DNA from: an uncultured Lachnospiraceae bacterium
Lineage (GTDB): Bacteria > Bacillota > Clostridia > Lachnospirales > Lachnospiraceae
Direction of reading: 5' to 3'
Assembly (NCBI GenBank): GCA_949502235.1
Contig: CATBDC010000006.1
Location: 62,001-126,000, forward strand
Length of the DNA stretch: 64,000 nt
The position numbers and the translations under genes were made by a program. Each line of letters opens with the position of its first letter. The stretch's first letter is position 1. Below, one piece after another: positions 24,023-33,443 of the stretch. The notes beneath the pieces were generated by a model. That model searched no databases and had not been told where the DNA came from. It saw only the letters and a list, made by a program, of their open reading frames with translations.

Positions 24023-25042
24023 ATGAATGAAAAATTGCAGAGCATTAAAGAGGAAGCATTAAAGGCAATTGAGGCGGCTGATATGCCGGAGAAGTTAAAT
24101 GATGTGCGTGTAAAATTTCTTGGAAAAAAGGGAGAGCTTACAGCAGTCTTAAAAGGAATGAAGGAGGTTGCGCCGCAGGAGCGCCCCAAGGTGGGACAGC
24201 TTGTAAATGAAACAAGGGCTGCCATCGAATCCATTCTTGAGGAAACAAAACAGAAAATGGAGCGGCAGGTACGTGAGGAACGTCTGAAGCAGGAGGTTAT
24301 CGATGTTACTCTTCCGTCAAAGAAAAATATGGTGGGGCACCGCCATCCAAATACCATTGCATTAGAAGAGGTGGAGAGAATTTTCGTAGGCATGGGCTAT
24401 GAGGTAGTGGAAGGTCCGGAGGTAGAATACGACCTTTATAATTTCGAAAAGCTGAATATTCCGGCAGACCATCCCGCAAAGGATGAGCAGGATACCTTCT
24501 ATATTAATAAGGATATCGTACTGCGTACCCAGACCTCGCCGGTCCAGGCGCGGGTGATGGAGCAGGGAAAGCTTCCTATCCGTATGATAGCTCCGGGAAG
24601 AGTATTCCGCTCCGATGAGGTAGACGCGACACACTCTCCCTCCTTTCACCAGATAGAAGGACTCGTCATAGATAAAAATATTTCGTTTTCAGATCTAAAA
24701 GGAACACTGGAGGTATTTGCCAAAGAGCTGTTTGGGCCGGACACAAAAACAAAATTCCGCCCCCATCATTTCCCGTTTACAGAGCCAAGTGCGGAGGTGG
24801 ACGTATCCTGCTTCAAATGCGGCGGAAAGGGCTGCCGTTTCTGTAAGGGATCCGGATGGATTGAAATTCTGGGCTGCGGCATGGTTCATCCCCACGTACT
24901 GGAAATGTGCGGCATTGACCCCGAAGAATACAGCGGCTTTGCCTTCGGCGTAGGCTTAGAGCGTATCGCGCTGCTGAAATATGAGATTGACGATATGCGG
25001 CTTCTGTACGAAAATGATATACGGTTTTTGAAGCAGTTTTAA
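24023..25042 (+). CDS. pheS: Phenylalanine-tRNA ligase alpha subunit
   Basis: 339 residues. The N-terminal coiled coil is followed by the class II catalytic core: [71 protein letters not shown], the Cys-rich [28 protein letters not shown], and [13 protein letters not shown] (motif 3). It charges tRNA-Phe together with PheT. The ATG at 24023 follows AAAGGGG. A longer in-frame GTG at 23981 falls in the family A element and has no ribosome site. Controlled by the upstream T-box. Confidence 0.96.
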   Translation: MNEKLQSIKEEALKAIEAADMPEKLNDVRVKFLGKKGELTAVLKGMKEVAPQERPKVGQLVNETRAAIESILEETKQKMERQVREERLKQEVIDVTLPSKKNMVGHRHPNTIALEEVERIFVGMGYEVVEGPEVEYDLYNFEKLNIPADHPAKDEQDTFYINKDIVLRTQTSPVQARVMEQGKLPIRMIAPGRVFRSDEVDATHSPSFHQIEGLVIDKNISFSDLKGTLEVFAKELFGPDTKTKFRPHHFPFTEPSAEVDVSCFKCGGKGCRFCKGSGWIEILGCGMVHPHVLEMCGIDPEEYSGFAFGVGLERIALLKYEIDDMRLLYENDIRFLKQF

Positions 25043-25055
25043 AAATATCTATAAA

Positions 25056-25114
25056 GGGACAGGGTTTTTTGAATCTGGGACGGAGTATTTCTAGAAATAC
25101 CCCGTCCCCAACCC
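25056..25114. repeat. Family B repeat upstream of pheT
   Basis: GGGACAGGGTTTTTTGAATC, then TGGGACGGAGTATTT, a short spacer and ACCCCGTCCCCAACCC. The inner part folds as GGGACGG...CCGTCCC. It matches the reverse complement of 35248-35310 along its whole length and fills the pheS-pheT gap. Confidence 0.75.
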
Positions 25115-25130
25115 GGGAAAGGAGAATAAG

Positions 25131-27551
25131 ATGAATACATCATTATCATGGATAAAGGCATATGTTCCGGAGCTTGACGTAACTGCCCAGGAGTATACGG
25201 ACGCGATGACGTTATCAGGAACAAAGGTAGAGGGATTTGAGAAATTGGATGCTGACCTTGACAAAATTGTTGTGGGTCAGATTGACAGGATAGAGAAGCA
25301 CCCGGATGCGGATAAGCTGATTGTATGTCAGGTAAACGTTGGAACCGGGACAGTGCAGATTGTTACGGGCGCGCCCAATGTGAAGGAGGGCGACAAGGTG
25401 CCGGTTGTCTTAGACGGCGGACGTGTAGCCGGTGGACATGAGGCGGGAAGCCGTGTGGCAGGCGGAGTGAAGATTAAGAAGGGAAAGCTTAGGGGAGTGG
25501 ACAGCGCTGGTATGATGTGCTCTATCGAGGAGCTTGGTTCTAACCGGGATATGTATCCGGAATCACCGGAATACGGCATCTACATTTTTGAAGATGATGT
25601 GAAGGTGGGCACCAGTGCGGTAGAGGCTCTTGGCTTAAATGACGTTGTATTTGAGTACGAGGTTACTTCTAACAGAGTGGACTGTTTCAGCGTGATTGGT
25701 ATCGCCAGGGAGGCGGCGGCTACCTTCCGTAAGAAATTTGTGCCTCCGGTTGTAATAAGGACAGGAAATAACGAGGATGTGAATGATTATATTAAGGTTA
25801 CGGTAAAGGATACAGAGCTCTGCCCAAGATACTGCGCGAGGGTCGTGAAGAATATTAAAATCGGCCCTTCACCGAAATGGATGCAGAGACGCCTTGCCTC
25901 TGTCGGAATCCGTCCGATTAATAATCTGGTCGATATTACGAACTATGTGATGGAGGAATATGGCCAGCCCATGCATGCCTATGACCTGGATACCATTGCA
26001 GGCAGAGAGATTATTGTACGCAGGGCTTTAAAGGATGAGAAATTTGTAACACTTGACGGCCAGGAGCGGCAGATGGATGATTCTGTGCTTATGATCTGCG
26101 ATGGTGAAAAATCCGTTGGAATTGCGGGGATCATGGGCGGTGAAAATTCTATGATTACCGGGGATGTGCACACCATGCTTTTCGAGGCTGCATGCTTTGA
26201 CGGAACAAATATCCGTAAATCCAGTAAAAAGGTGGGCCTTCGGACAGATGCTTCCGGGAAATTTGAAAAGGGTCTTGACCCCAATAACGCAGAGGCGGCA
26301 ATTAACCGTGCCTGCCAGCTTGTAGAGGAAATGGGAGCCGGCGAGGTTGTAGGCGGTATTGTTGATGTATATGGAAAGAAAAAGGAGCCGGTAAGAGTAC
26401 CTTTTAACGCAGATAAAATTAACGAGCTTCTCGGCACGGACATTTCCAAAGAGGAGATGCTTTCCTATTTTAAAATGCTTGACCTTGGGTACGATGAAGA
26501 AACAAATGAGGTGATTGCACCGACCTTCCGCCATGATTTATTCCGTCTGGCTGACCTGGCGGAGGAAGTGGCGAGATTTTACGGATATGATAATATCCCT
26601 ACAACGCTTCCAAGAGGAGAAGCGACTACAGGCAAGCTGTCCTTTAAGCTCCGTATTGAGGAAATAGCAAGGGATATTGCAGAATTCTGCGGTTTCAGCC
26701 AGGGAATGACCTATTCCTTTGAAAGTCCGAAGGTATTTGATAAGCTTCTGCTTCCGGCGGATTCGCCTCTTAGGCAGACAGTGGAAATCATGAATCCTTT
26801 AGGAGAGGACTACAGCATTATGCGTACCACCTCTTTAAATGGTATGCTGACCTCTCTTGCTTTTAATTATAATAGAAGGAATAAAAATGTAAGGCTGTAT
26901 GAGCTTGGAAATATTTATCTTCCGAAGACACTTCCGCTTACAGAGCTTCCAGAGGAGCGTATGCAGCTTACGCTGGGTATGTATGGAGACGGAGATTTCT
27001 TCAGCATGAAGGGCGTGGTTGAGGAATTTTTCGAAAAGGCCGGACTTCATGGAAAAGAGGTCTATGTTCCGGATTCCGGTAAGCCGTATCTTCATCCGGG
27101 ACGGCAGGCAGATATTGTCTATGACGGAACAGCTGTTGGATATTTAGGGGAGCTTCATCCGGATGTGGCAGATAATTACGGCATAGGAGAGCGGACATAT
27201 GTAGCGGTTATCGATATGCCGGAGATTGTAAAGAGGGCTGCATTTGACAGGAAATATACAGGCATTGCAAAATATCCGGCAGTAACCCGTGATATCAGCA
27301 TGGTGATGCCGAAGGAAATTCTTGTAGGCCAGGTGGAAGAGGTGATTGAGAAAAAGGGCGGCGCAAACTTAGAAAGCTTTAAGCTTTTTGATTTATATGA
27401 GGGTGCTCAGATTAAACAGGGATATAAGTCTGTTGCCTACTCCATTGTATTCCGTGCAAAGGACAAGACACTTGAGGACGCAGAGGTTTCTAAGGCTATG
27501 GAAAAGATTGTAAATGGCCTGGAAGCAATGGGAATTGAGCTTCGGAAATAA
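25131..27551 (+). CDS. pheT: Phenylalanine-tRNA ligase beta subunit
   Basis: 806 residues, the normal length. The N-terminal tRNA-binding OB fold is at ~40-150 (VGQIDRIEKHPDADKLIVCQVNVG). The B3/B4 editing domain follows (GIAGIMGG, RKSSKKVGLRTDASGKFEKGLDP), then B5, the pseudo-catalytic B6/B7 core (LFRLADLAEEVARFYGYDNIP, MNPLGEDYSIMRTTSLNGML) and the C-terminal anticodon-binding B8 domain (YPAVTRDISMVMPK). It overlaps no gene but is separated from pheS by the family B repeat. An AAAGGAG site gives the start. Confidence 0.96.
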   Translation: MNTSLSWIKAYVPELDVTAQEYTDAMTLSGTKVEGFEKLDADLDKIVVGQIDRIEKHPDADKLIVCQVNVGTGTVQIVTGAPNVKEGDKVPVVLDGGRVAGGHEAGSRVAGGVKIKKGKLRGVDSAGMMCSIEELGSNRDMYPESPEYGIYIFEDDVKVGTSAVEALGLNDVVFEYEVTSNRVDCFSVIGIAREAAATFRKKFVPPVVIRTGNNEDVNDYIKVTVKDTELCPRYCARVVKNIKIGPSPKWMQRRLASVGIRPINNLVDITNYVMEEYGQPMHAYDLDTIAGREIIVRRALKDEKFVTLDGQERQMDDSVLMICDGEKSVGIAGIMGGENSMITGDVHTMLFEAACFDGTNIRKSSKKVGLRTDASGKFEKGLDPNNAEAAINRACQLVEEMGAGEVVGGIVDVYGKKKEPVRVPFNADKINELLGTDISKEEMLSYFKMLDLGYDEETNEVIAPTFRHDLFRLADLAEEVARFYGYDNIPTTLPRGEATTGKLSFKLRIEEIARDIAEFCGFSQGMTYSFESPKVFDKLLLPADSPLRQTVEIMNPLGEDYSIMRTTSLNGMLTSLAFNYNRRNKNVRLYELGNIYLPKTLPLTELPEERMQLTLGMYGDGDFFSMKGVVEEFFEKAGLHGKEVYVPDSGKPYLHPGRQADIVYDGTAVGYLGELHPDVADNYGIGERTYVAVIDMPEIVKRAAFDRKYTGIAKYPAVTRDISMVMPKEILVGQVEEVIEKKGGANLESFKLFDLYEGAQIKQGYKSVAYSIVFRAKDKTLEDAEVSKAMEKIVNGLEAMGIELRK

Positions 27552-27567
27552 AAAGGTGGGAAATACT

Positions 27568-28545
27568 ATGAAGAAAAAACAAATCATTGGATTGGGGGTT
27601 GCTGTGGCTCTTTTTATCGTCACAGGTATAGCAAGCGTACTTACGAATACAATGTCCCGCAGTATGCTTGCAAAGGAGCTTAGCACAACGCTTACCGGAG
27701 ATTTTATGTTTAACGCGCCCATGGAGGACTATATTGCAGTTGTAGATGTTATGGGGACCATCCAGGAGCAGTCCGAGACAGGACTGTTTGAGACGGTACA
27801 GGGCTATCAGCATCTGACAACAAAGGAATATATTGACGAGCTTATGTCGGATTCAAATAACAAGGGGATTCTTTTGTATGTGGATTCCCCGGGCGGAACG
27901 GTATATGAGTCAGAGGAGCTTTACCTGAAGCTTCTGGAATATAAGGAAACGACAGGACGCCCTGTCTGGGGATATATGGCTCATTATGCGGCATCGGGAG
28001 GATATCTTATTTCCATGGCCTGTGACAAGATTTACGCGAATCCAAATACAGTCACAGGTTCCATCGGCGTTATTATGTCCGGCTTTGACATGACAGGTCT
28101 TTATGAAAAGCTTGGTATAAAATATTTCAGCATTACAAGCGGGGAATATAAGGACAGTACGCAGATGACAGATGAGCAGATTGCAATCTATCAGACGCAG
28201 GTGGATGAATACTATTCCAAATTTGTGCGCATTGTGGCAGAAGGCAGGGGAATGACAGAGGATGCCGTAAAGGCGCTGGCGGACGGCCGGACCTATACTG
28301 CGGATCAGGCACTTGAAAACGGGCTGATAGATGAAATTGCCCTGTATGAGGATATGAATCAGGATATGATGCAGGAGCTGGGAGTGTGGACCTTCTATCA
28401 GCTTGAATCTCCTGCGGATATGTTAAGCTCTCTGTTTGCCGGGATAGAAAAGCTGGTGCCGAAATCTGAGGCTCAGATTCTTACAGAGACCGCGGAAAAA
28501 ATGGAAAGCGGGGTGCCGATGTACTATGCTGAACAACTGGAATAA
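27568..28545 (+). CDS. sppA: Signal peptide peptidase SppA, small (36K) type
   Basis: 325 residues with one N-terminal membrane anchor (IIGLGVAVALFIVTGIASVL). The S49 protease core contains YVDSPGGTVYESEELYLKL, MAHYAASGGYLISMACD with the nucleophilic Ser, GSIGVIMSGFDMTGLYEKLGI, and SGEYKDS with the general-base Lys. It degrades remnant signal peptides at the membrane. The start at 27568 follows AAAGGTGGG. It overlaps the RDD gene by 20 bp. Confidence 0.88.
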   Translation: MKKKQIIGLGVAVALFIVTGIASVLTNTMSRSMLAKELSTTLTGDFMFNAPMEDYIAVVDVMGTIQEQSETGLFETVQGYQHLTTKEYIDELMSDSNNKGILLYVDSPGGTVYESEELYLKLLEYKETTGRPVWGYMAHYAASGGYLISMACDKIYANPNTVTGSIGVIMSGFDMTGLYEKLGIKYFSITSGEYKDSTQMTDEQIAIYQTQVDEYYSKFVRIVAEGRGMTEDAVKALADGRTYTADQALENGLIDEIALYEDMNQDMMQELGVWTFYQLESPADMLSSLFAGIEKLVPKSEAQILTETAEKMESGVPMYYAEQLE

Positions 28546-29284
28546 AAGCGCCTTCACCTTTGCAGGCTTCTGGGTACGTCTGGCGGCTTATGTGATTGAC
28601 AGCGTGATTGTATTTTTTGCCCTTCTTTTTGTGAGGCTGTTCTCCTCGGGAGTCATGTCTCTGGCAGAGGGGACGCCCCTTGGGGGAAATGTGCTGTTTA
28701 CCTATACACTGAAGGACATTATCCTTTATGCATTTCAGGTGCTGTACTTTATCCTGTTTACCTACTATACGGGAACAACTCCCGGAAAACGGCTTATGAA
28801 TCTGTATGTAATGTCTGCAGAGGGAAAACGGCTGTCACTGACTGATGTAGTGTACAGGGAGACAATCGGAAGATTTTTGTGCGGGGCTACAGTTGGGATC
28901 GGGTATATCATGGCAGGAGTCGATAAGGAAAAAAGAGGGCTTCATGATATGCTGTGTGACACCAGGGTGGTATATATGAAGAAAATAAAAGCATACCCCA
29001 ATTTTCAGATGCCGCCGGATATCAATATACCGCCTGTGCCGCGCCAGGTAACTCCGCCGCCGGGGGCGCAGCCGCCGTACATGCAGTCCGGCCGGCCGCA
29101 GGATGTGCCGTCCCAGCGTGTACCAGGAGGCGTGCAGCGGGATATGTCATCGCCGCATGTACCAGGAGGTATGCCGCAGGATGCGCCGCCGCAGATGCCG
29201 GGCACACAGCCGACAGATTTGGGAGGCGGTTACCGGATGGTGCGTCCGGAGGATGAGAATAAGGAAAGGGATTCACAGGAATGA
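28526..29284 (+). CDS. RDD-family membrane protein with proline-rich tail
   Basis: 252 residues. An RDD domain with three or four helices covers ~10-150 ([19 protein letters not shown], then [16 protein letters not shown] and [12 protein letters not shown]). The last ~90 residues are Pro/Gln/Gly-rich with imperfect repeats of VPGGxQxDxPxQ type, probably disordered. RDD proteins are small membrane proteins of uncertain role. It overlaps sppA by 20 bp and queA by 4 bp, so the three genes are tightly coupled. Confidence 0.78.
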   Translation: MLNNWNKSAFTFAGFWVRLAAYVIDSVIVFFALLFVRLFSSGVMSLAEGTPLGGNVLFTYTLKDIILYAFQVLYFILFTYYTGTTPGKRLMNLYVMSAEGKRLSLTDVVYRETIGRFLCGATVGIGYIMAGVDKEKRGLHDMLCDTRVVYMKKIKAYPNFQMPPDINIPPVPRQVTPPPGAQPPYMQSGRPQDVPSQRVPGGVQRDMSSPHVPGGMPQDAPPQMPGTQPTDLGGGYRMVRPEDENKERDSQE

Positions 29285-30306
29285 AACGACAGGATTTTTA
29301 TTATGAGCTGCCGGAGGAATTAATTGCACAGGATCCGTTAGAGAATCGGGAAAGCTCCAGACTTCTTGTATTAGACAAGAAGTCCGGGGCTATTTCTCAC
29401 CATATTTTCCGGGAGATTACAGATTACCTGAATCCCGGCGACTGCCTTGTAATTAATGACACAAAGGTAATTCCGGCAAGGCTTATCGGCGAAAAGGAAG
29501 AAACCGGCGCGAAAATAGAGATATTACTCCTTAAGCGCCGGGGAAATGATATATGGGAAACATTAGTAAAGCCTGGGAAAAAGGCAAGGCCCGGCACAAG
29601 GGTAAGCTTTGGGGACGGTCTTCTTACAGGTGAGATACTAAAGATTGAAGAGGAAGGAAACCGGCTGGTTCAGTTTACCTATGAGGGAATTTTCGAGGAA
29701 ATCTTAGACAGGCTGGGCCAGATGCCCCTGCCGCCATACATCACTCATCAGCTTAAGGATAAAAACCGGTATCAGACGGTATACGCAAAGCACAGCGGTT
29801 CGGCGGCGGCTCCCACGGCGGGACTGCATTTTACACCGGAGCTTTTACAGGCCATTGAGGATAAAGGAGTAAGCATTGCCAGGGTAACCCTGCATGTGGG
29901 TCTTGGCACTTTCCGTCCGGTAAAGGCAGAGGAGATTACAGATCATCACATGCATTCAGAATTTTACCGGATTGATACGGAGGCGGCAGAGAAGATTAAC
30001 AGGGCAAAGGAAAGCGGTCATAAGGTTATCTGCGTAGGGACGACGAGCTGCCGTACCATTGAGTCTGCGGCGGATGAAAACGGCCGCCTGGAAGCAGGGA
30101 GCGGGTGGACGGATATCTTTATTTATCCGGGATATAAATTCAAGGTGCTGGACAGCCTGATTACCAATTTTCACCTGCCGGAGTCCACACTCATTATGCT
30201 CGTGTCCGCACTGGCGGGGCGGGAACGGGTGCTTGCAGCTTATGAAGAAGCAGTGAAGGAGAGATATAGATTCTTTTCGTTTGGAGACGTTACACTTGTC
30301 CAGTAA
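29281..30306 (+). CDS. queA: S-adenosylmethionine:tRNA ribosyltransferase-isomerase
   Basis: 341 residues of the QueA family. [28 protein letters not shown] opens the protein. The internal [36 protein letters not shown], and [19 protein letters not shown] motifs are the family signature. It transfers and isomerises the ribose of SAM onto preQ1-tRNA to make epoxyqueuosine. It starts within an ATGA overlap with the RDD gene. Other queuosine genes are not in this window. Confidence 0.94.
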   Translation: MKRQDFYYELPEELIAQDPLENRESSRLLVLDKKSGAISHHIFREITDYLNPGDCLVINDTKVIPARLIGEKEETGAKIEILLLKRRGNDIWETLVKPGKKARPGTRVSFGDGLLTGEILKIEEEGNRLVQFTYEGIFEEILDRLGQMPLPPYITHQLKDKNRYQTVYAKHSGSAAAPTAGLHFTPELLQAIEDKGVSIARVTLHVGLGTFRPVKAEEITDHHMHSEFYRIDTEAAEKINRAKESGHKVICVGTTSCRTIESAADENGRLEAGSGWTDIFIYPGYKFKVLDSLITNFHLPESTLIMLVSALAGRERVLAAYEEAVKERYRFFSFGDVTLVQ

Positions 30307-30374
30307 CACCGGCAGAAAATTTCTATCACATTTCAGGAAACTATGCATAGAATGTTTAAGAGGAGTGTGATAGT

Positions 30375-30860
30375 ATGGTGATTAAGATAAATGAAAATCC
30401 TACGGCAACAGCGAAGATAGAGGGAAGTAAGGAGTACGGAAGCATACGTGGAAAAGCGGATTTTTATGATACATACGGCGGGACGGTAATCGTGGTGGAG
30501 CTCTATGGGATTCCGGAGGAGCTAGAGGAGAAAAGCAGCGGCTTCTATGGTTTCCACATCCATGAGGGCGGCTCCTGTACCGGAAATGAAAAGGATGCTT
30601 TTGCTGATACAGGAATGCATTATAATCCGGCAGGCAGGCCGCATCCCGGGCATGCCGGAGATCTGCCGCCGCTTATCTCCAATAAGGGCGTTGTATGGGC
30701 GGCAATTTATACCGGAAGGTTTTATCCGGAGGATGTGATCGGTAAAACGATCATTCTTCATGAGAGGGCGGATGATTTCCGAACCCAGCCGTCAGGGGAT
30801 TCCGGGGCGAAGATTGCCTGCGGGGAGATTGCGGCGTGGAAGGAAGAAGGAAAAAAATGA
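30375..30860 (+). CDS. Cytoplasmic Cu/Zn superoxide-dismutase-like protein
   Basis: 161 residues with the Cu/Zn-SOD fold motifs: FHIHEGGSC (two Cu His and the disulfide Cys), MHYNP (bridging His), HPGHAGDLPPL (Zn His pair and Asp), IILHERADDF (last Cu His), and SGDSGAKIACG at the end with the second Cys. The Arg that guides superoxide in classical enzymes (GNAGSRLACG) aligns with Lys here. There is no signal peptide, unlike most bacterial SodC. The stop codon overlaps the cbiD start (ATGA), so it heads the corrinoid operon. Function as a real dismutase is uncertain. Confidence 0.75.
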   Translation: MVIKINENPTATAKIEGSKEYGSIRGKADFYDTYGGTVIVVELYGIPEELEEKSSGFYGFHIHEGGSCTGNEKDAFADTGMHYNPAGRPHPGHAGDLPPLISNKGVVWAAIYTGRFYPEDVIGKTIILHERADDFRTQPSGDSGAKIACGEIAAWKEEGKK

Positions 30861-31981
30861 AACGGAAAAGGCTTCGTCAGGGCTACACAACCGGCACCTG
30901 CGCACAGGCAGCAGTAAAGGCTGCCGTGCAAATGCTGCTTTCAGGGAAAACTATCAGTGAGATACAGGCAGAGCTTCCGGGAGGAAGGCATTTAACTCTG
31001 CCTGTTTTTGATGCCTGCATACAATTTTCTGAAAGTATACCGTCAGGATACCCAGTATCCGCTTCCTGCGCCGTAAAAAAAGACAGCGGGGATGACCCGG
31101 ACATTACGAACGGCATACTGGTTTATGGTAAGGTGAGGTGGAAGGATACGCCGGGGATTGTCATTGATGGCGGCGAGGGAGTCGGCAGGGTGACAAAGCC
31201 GGGGCTGGAGCAGCCTGTAGGGGCAGCGGCAATCAACCGTGTTCCCAGACAGATGATAGAAAGGGAAGTAAAGACTGCCCTTGAGGAGTCAGGATGCTTT
31301 CGGGGAATCTGCGTAGAGGTGTCTGTCCCGGGGGGAGAGAAGCTTGCCCTAAAGACCTTCAATCCAAGGCTTGGAATCGAAGGGGGGCTTTCCATTCTTG
31401 GGACAAGCGGTATTGTGGAGCCCATGAGCGAGCAGGCCCTTGTAGACACAATCCGGGCCGAAATGAGGGTAAAGCTTGCGGAAGGCCAGCGGTGCCTTAT
31501 TGTAACTCCCGGCAATTATGGGTTGGAATTTTTGAAAAAAGCATTTAAAATAGAAGAAACAGACGTAGTCAAATGCAGCAACTATATCGGACAGGCTGTT
31601 GACATGGCCATAGAAGAGGGCTGTGAGAAGCTGGTGCTTGCAGGCCATATTGGAAAGCTCATCAAAGTGTCCGGCGGGATTATGAATACCCATTCAAAAT
31701 GGGCGGACTGCCGCATGGAGCTTTTTGCCGCCGCGGCCCTTAGGGCAGGAGTAAAAGGAGAGCGGGCGGCAGAATTTTTAGAGTGCGTCACTACGGATGA
31801 AGCGCTGGAGAAATGTTCCGGTAAGGAGCGGGAGAGGATTATGGAACAGGTGATGAAATCTATTGAAAAGTATTTGACATACCGGTCAGGTGAAGAGATG
31901 GACATCGGTGCGGTTGTATATTCTAATCTGTATGGAATTCTTGGAAGGACAGAAAATGTGGAAAGGTTAATGGGAATCTGA
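30857..31981 (+). CDS. cbiD: Cobalt-precorrin-5B (C1)-methyltransferase
   Basis: 374 residues. RLRQGYTTGTCAQAAVKAA is the CbiD N-terminal signature, followed by VKKDSGDDPDITNG, GEGVGRVTKPGL, NPRLGIEGGLSILGTSGIVEPMS and the HIGKLIKVSGGIMNTHSKWADCRME segment. It methylates C1 in the oxygen-independent branch of corrin synthesis. The ATG at 30857 overlaps the stop of the SOD-like gene and gives the normal length. It is the first pathway gene of a ~17-kb operon. Confidence 0.93.
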   Translation: MKRKRLRQGYTTGTCAQAAVKAAVQMLLSGKTISEIQAELPGGRHLTLPVFDACIQFSESIPSGYPVSASCAVKKDSGDDPDITNGILVYGKVRWKDTPGIVIDGGEGVGRVTKPGLEQPVGAAAINRVPRQMIEREVKTALEESGCFRGICVEVSVPGGEKLALKTFNPRLGIEGGLSILGTSGIVEPMSEQALVDTIRAEMRVKLAEGQRCLIVTPGNYGLEFLKKAFKIEETDVVKCSNYIGQAVDMAIEEGCEKLVLAGHIGKLIKVSGGIMNTHSKWADCRMELFAAAALRAGVKGERAAEFLECVTTDEALEKCSGKERERIMEQVMKSIEKYLTYRSGEEMDIGAVVYSNLYGILGRTENVERLMGI

Positions 31982-31982
31982 T

Positions 31983-32675
31983 ATGGCAGGAAAATTATAT
32001 GGAGTGGGAGTAGGCCCGGGAGACCCGGAGCTTCTTACACTAAAGGCAGTGAGGCTCATACATGAATGTGAGGTAATTGCAGTGCCGGGAAAAGCGCCCA
32101 GGGAGTCAGCGGCATATAAGATAGCGCAAAGTGCATGTCCCGGAATAGAAGCTAAGGAGCTGCTTGGGATTCACATGCCTATGACAAAGGACGAGGCGGA
32201 GCTTTCCAAGAATCATGAGGAGGGGGCGCGGCTTTTGGAAAATGCCTTGAAGCAGGGGAAGGATGTGGCATTTCTTACACTGGGCGACCCGTGTATTTAC
32301 TCAACTTATCTTTATCTCCACCAGCGGATTCTGGAAAAGGGCCATGAGGCAGAGCTTGTAAGCGGGGTTCCGTCCTTTTGCGCGGCCTCTGCCAGAGCAG
32401 GCCTGGGACTCGTAAAGGGAGGGGAGCAGCTTCATGTGATTCCCGCTTCCTACCACACGGAGGAGGCATTAAAGCTTCCGGGGACAAAGATTCTTATGAA
32501 GACGGGGAAGCGGCTGGGGAAGGTGAAGGAACAGTTAAAGGATCGCAAAGACCGGGTAATTATGGTGGAAAACTGCGGGATGCCGGGCGAAAGGATTTAT
32601 TACGGTATTTCGGAAATGCCGGACAGTGCTGGGTACTATACAGTATTATTTGTAAAAGAGGATGAAAAGGCATGA
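31983..32675 (+). CDS. cbiL: Cobalt-factor II / precorrin-2 C20-methyltransferase
   Basis: 230 residues of the SAM-dependent tetrapyrrole methylase fold. LYGVGVGPGDPELLTLKAVRLIHECEVIAVPG is typical of CbiL/CobI, with the TLGDPCIYSTYLYLHQRI and GVPSFCAASARAGLGLVKGGEQLHVIPA motifs. It acts on cobalt-factor II from CbiK. It starts one base after cbiD and overlaps cbiF by 4 bp. Confidence 0.92.
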   Translation: MAGKLYGVGVGPGDPELLTLKAVRLIHECEVIAVPGKAPRESAAYKIAQSACPGIEAKELLGIHMPMTKDEAELSKNHEEGARLLENALKQGKDVAFLTLGDPCIYSTYLYLHQRILEKGHEAELVSGVPSFCAASARAGLGLVKGGEQLHVIPASYHTEEALKLPGTKILMKTGKRLGKVKEQLKDRKDRVIMVENCGMPGERIYYGISEMPDSAGYYTVLFVKEDEKA

Positions 32676-33430
32676 TACATTTTGTAGGAGCAGGCCCCGG
32701 GGCGGCAGATCTGATAACAGTGAGGGGAAAACGTCTGATAGAGAAAGCAGATGTGATTATATATGCGGGTTCCTTAGTGAACCCGGAGCTTTTAGAGTAT
32801 GCGAAGGAGGGCAGCAGGATCTATAACAGCGCCCGTATGACTCTTGAAGAGGTAACAGAGGTGATGTCTGCCGCAGAGGGGGAGGGGCTTGAGACTGTCC
32901 GGCTCCACACAGGGGATCCGAGTATTTACGGTGCAGTAAGGGAGCAGATGGATATTTTAGAGGAAAAAGGAATTGCCTATGACTCCTGTCCGGGAGTCAG
33001 TTCTTTTTGCGGTGCGGCGTCTGCCCTGAATCTGGAATATACCCTCCCGGGAGTTTCCCAGAGCGTGATTATCACCCGGGCAGAGGGAAGAACTTCAGTG
33101 CCGGAGAGGGAAAGCATAAAGGACTTTGCGGCCCATGGCTCTACCATGGTTTTGTTTTTAAGCGCCTCTCTTCTTGAAAAGCTTGCAGGGCAGCTTCTGG
33201 AGGGAGGATATGCGCCGGATACCCCGGCTGCCATTGTATATAAGGCAACCTGGCCGGAGGAGAAGGCATATCTGTGTACCATAGAAACCTTATGTGAGAC
33301 AGCGAAGGAGCATGGGATTACGAAAACGGCGCTTATTATTGTGGGGAATGTGCTCTCTCACAGCTATTATGAGCGTTCCAGACTGTATCACCCGGAATTT
33401 ACCACAGAATACCGGAAAGGGAATTTGTGA
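32672..33430 (+). CDS. cbiF: Cobalt-precorrin-4 / precorrin-4 C11-methyltransferase
   Basis: 252 residues. MIHFVGAGPGAADLITVRGKRLIEKADVIIYAGSLVNPELL is the CbiF/CobM start, followed by LHTGDPSIYGAVREQMD, PGVSSFCGAASALNLEYTLPGVSQSVIITRAEGRTSVPE and the KATWPEEKAYLCTIETL segment. It methylates C11 of cobalt-precorrin-4. ATGA overlap with cbiL. It is followed 13 bp later by cbiG. Confidence 0.93.
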   Translation: MIHFVGAGPGAADLITVRGKRLIEKADVIIYAGSLVNPELLEYAKEGSRIYNSARMTLEEVTEVMSAAEGEGLETVRLHTGDPSIYGAVREQMDILEEKGIAYDSCPGVSSFCGAASALNLEYTLPGVSQSVIITRAEGRTSVPERESIKDFAAHGSTMVLFLSASLLEKLAGQLLEGGYAPDTPAAIVYKATWPEEKAYLCTIETLCETAKEHGITKTALIIVGNVLSHSYYERSRLYHPEFTTEYRKGNL

Positions 33431-33443
33431 TAGGAGGCGGAGG

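Noticed and set aside
30307-30374. Cobalamin riboswitch before the SOD-cbiD operon
   Set aside because: Only 68 bp are available, and no B12-box or other conserved block is seen on either strand.
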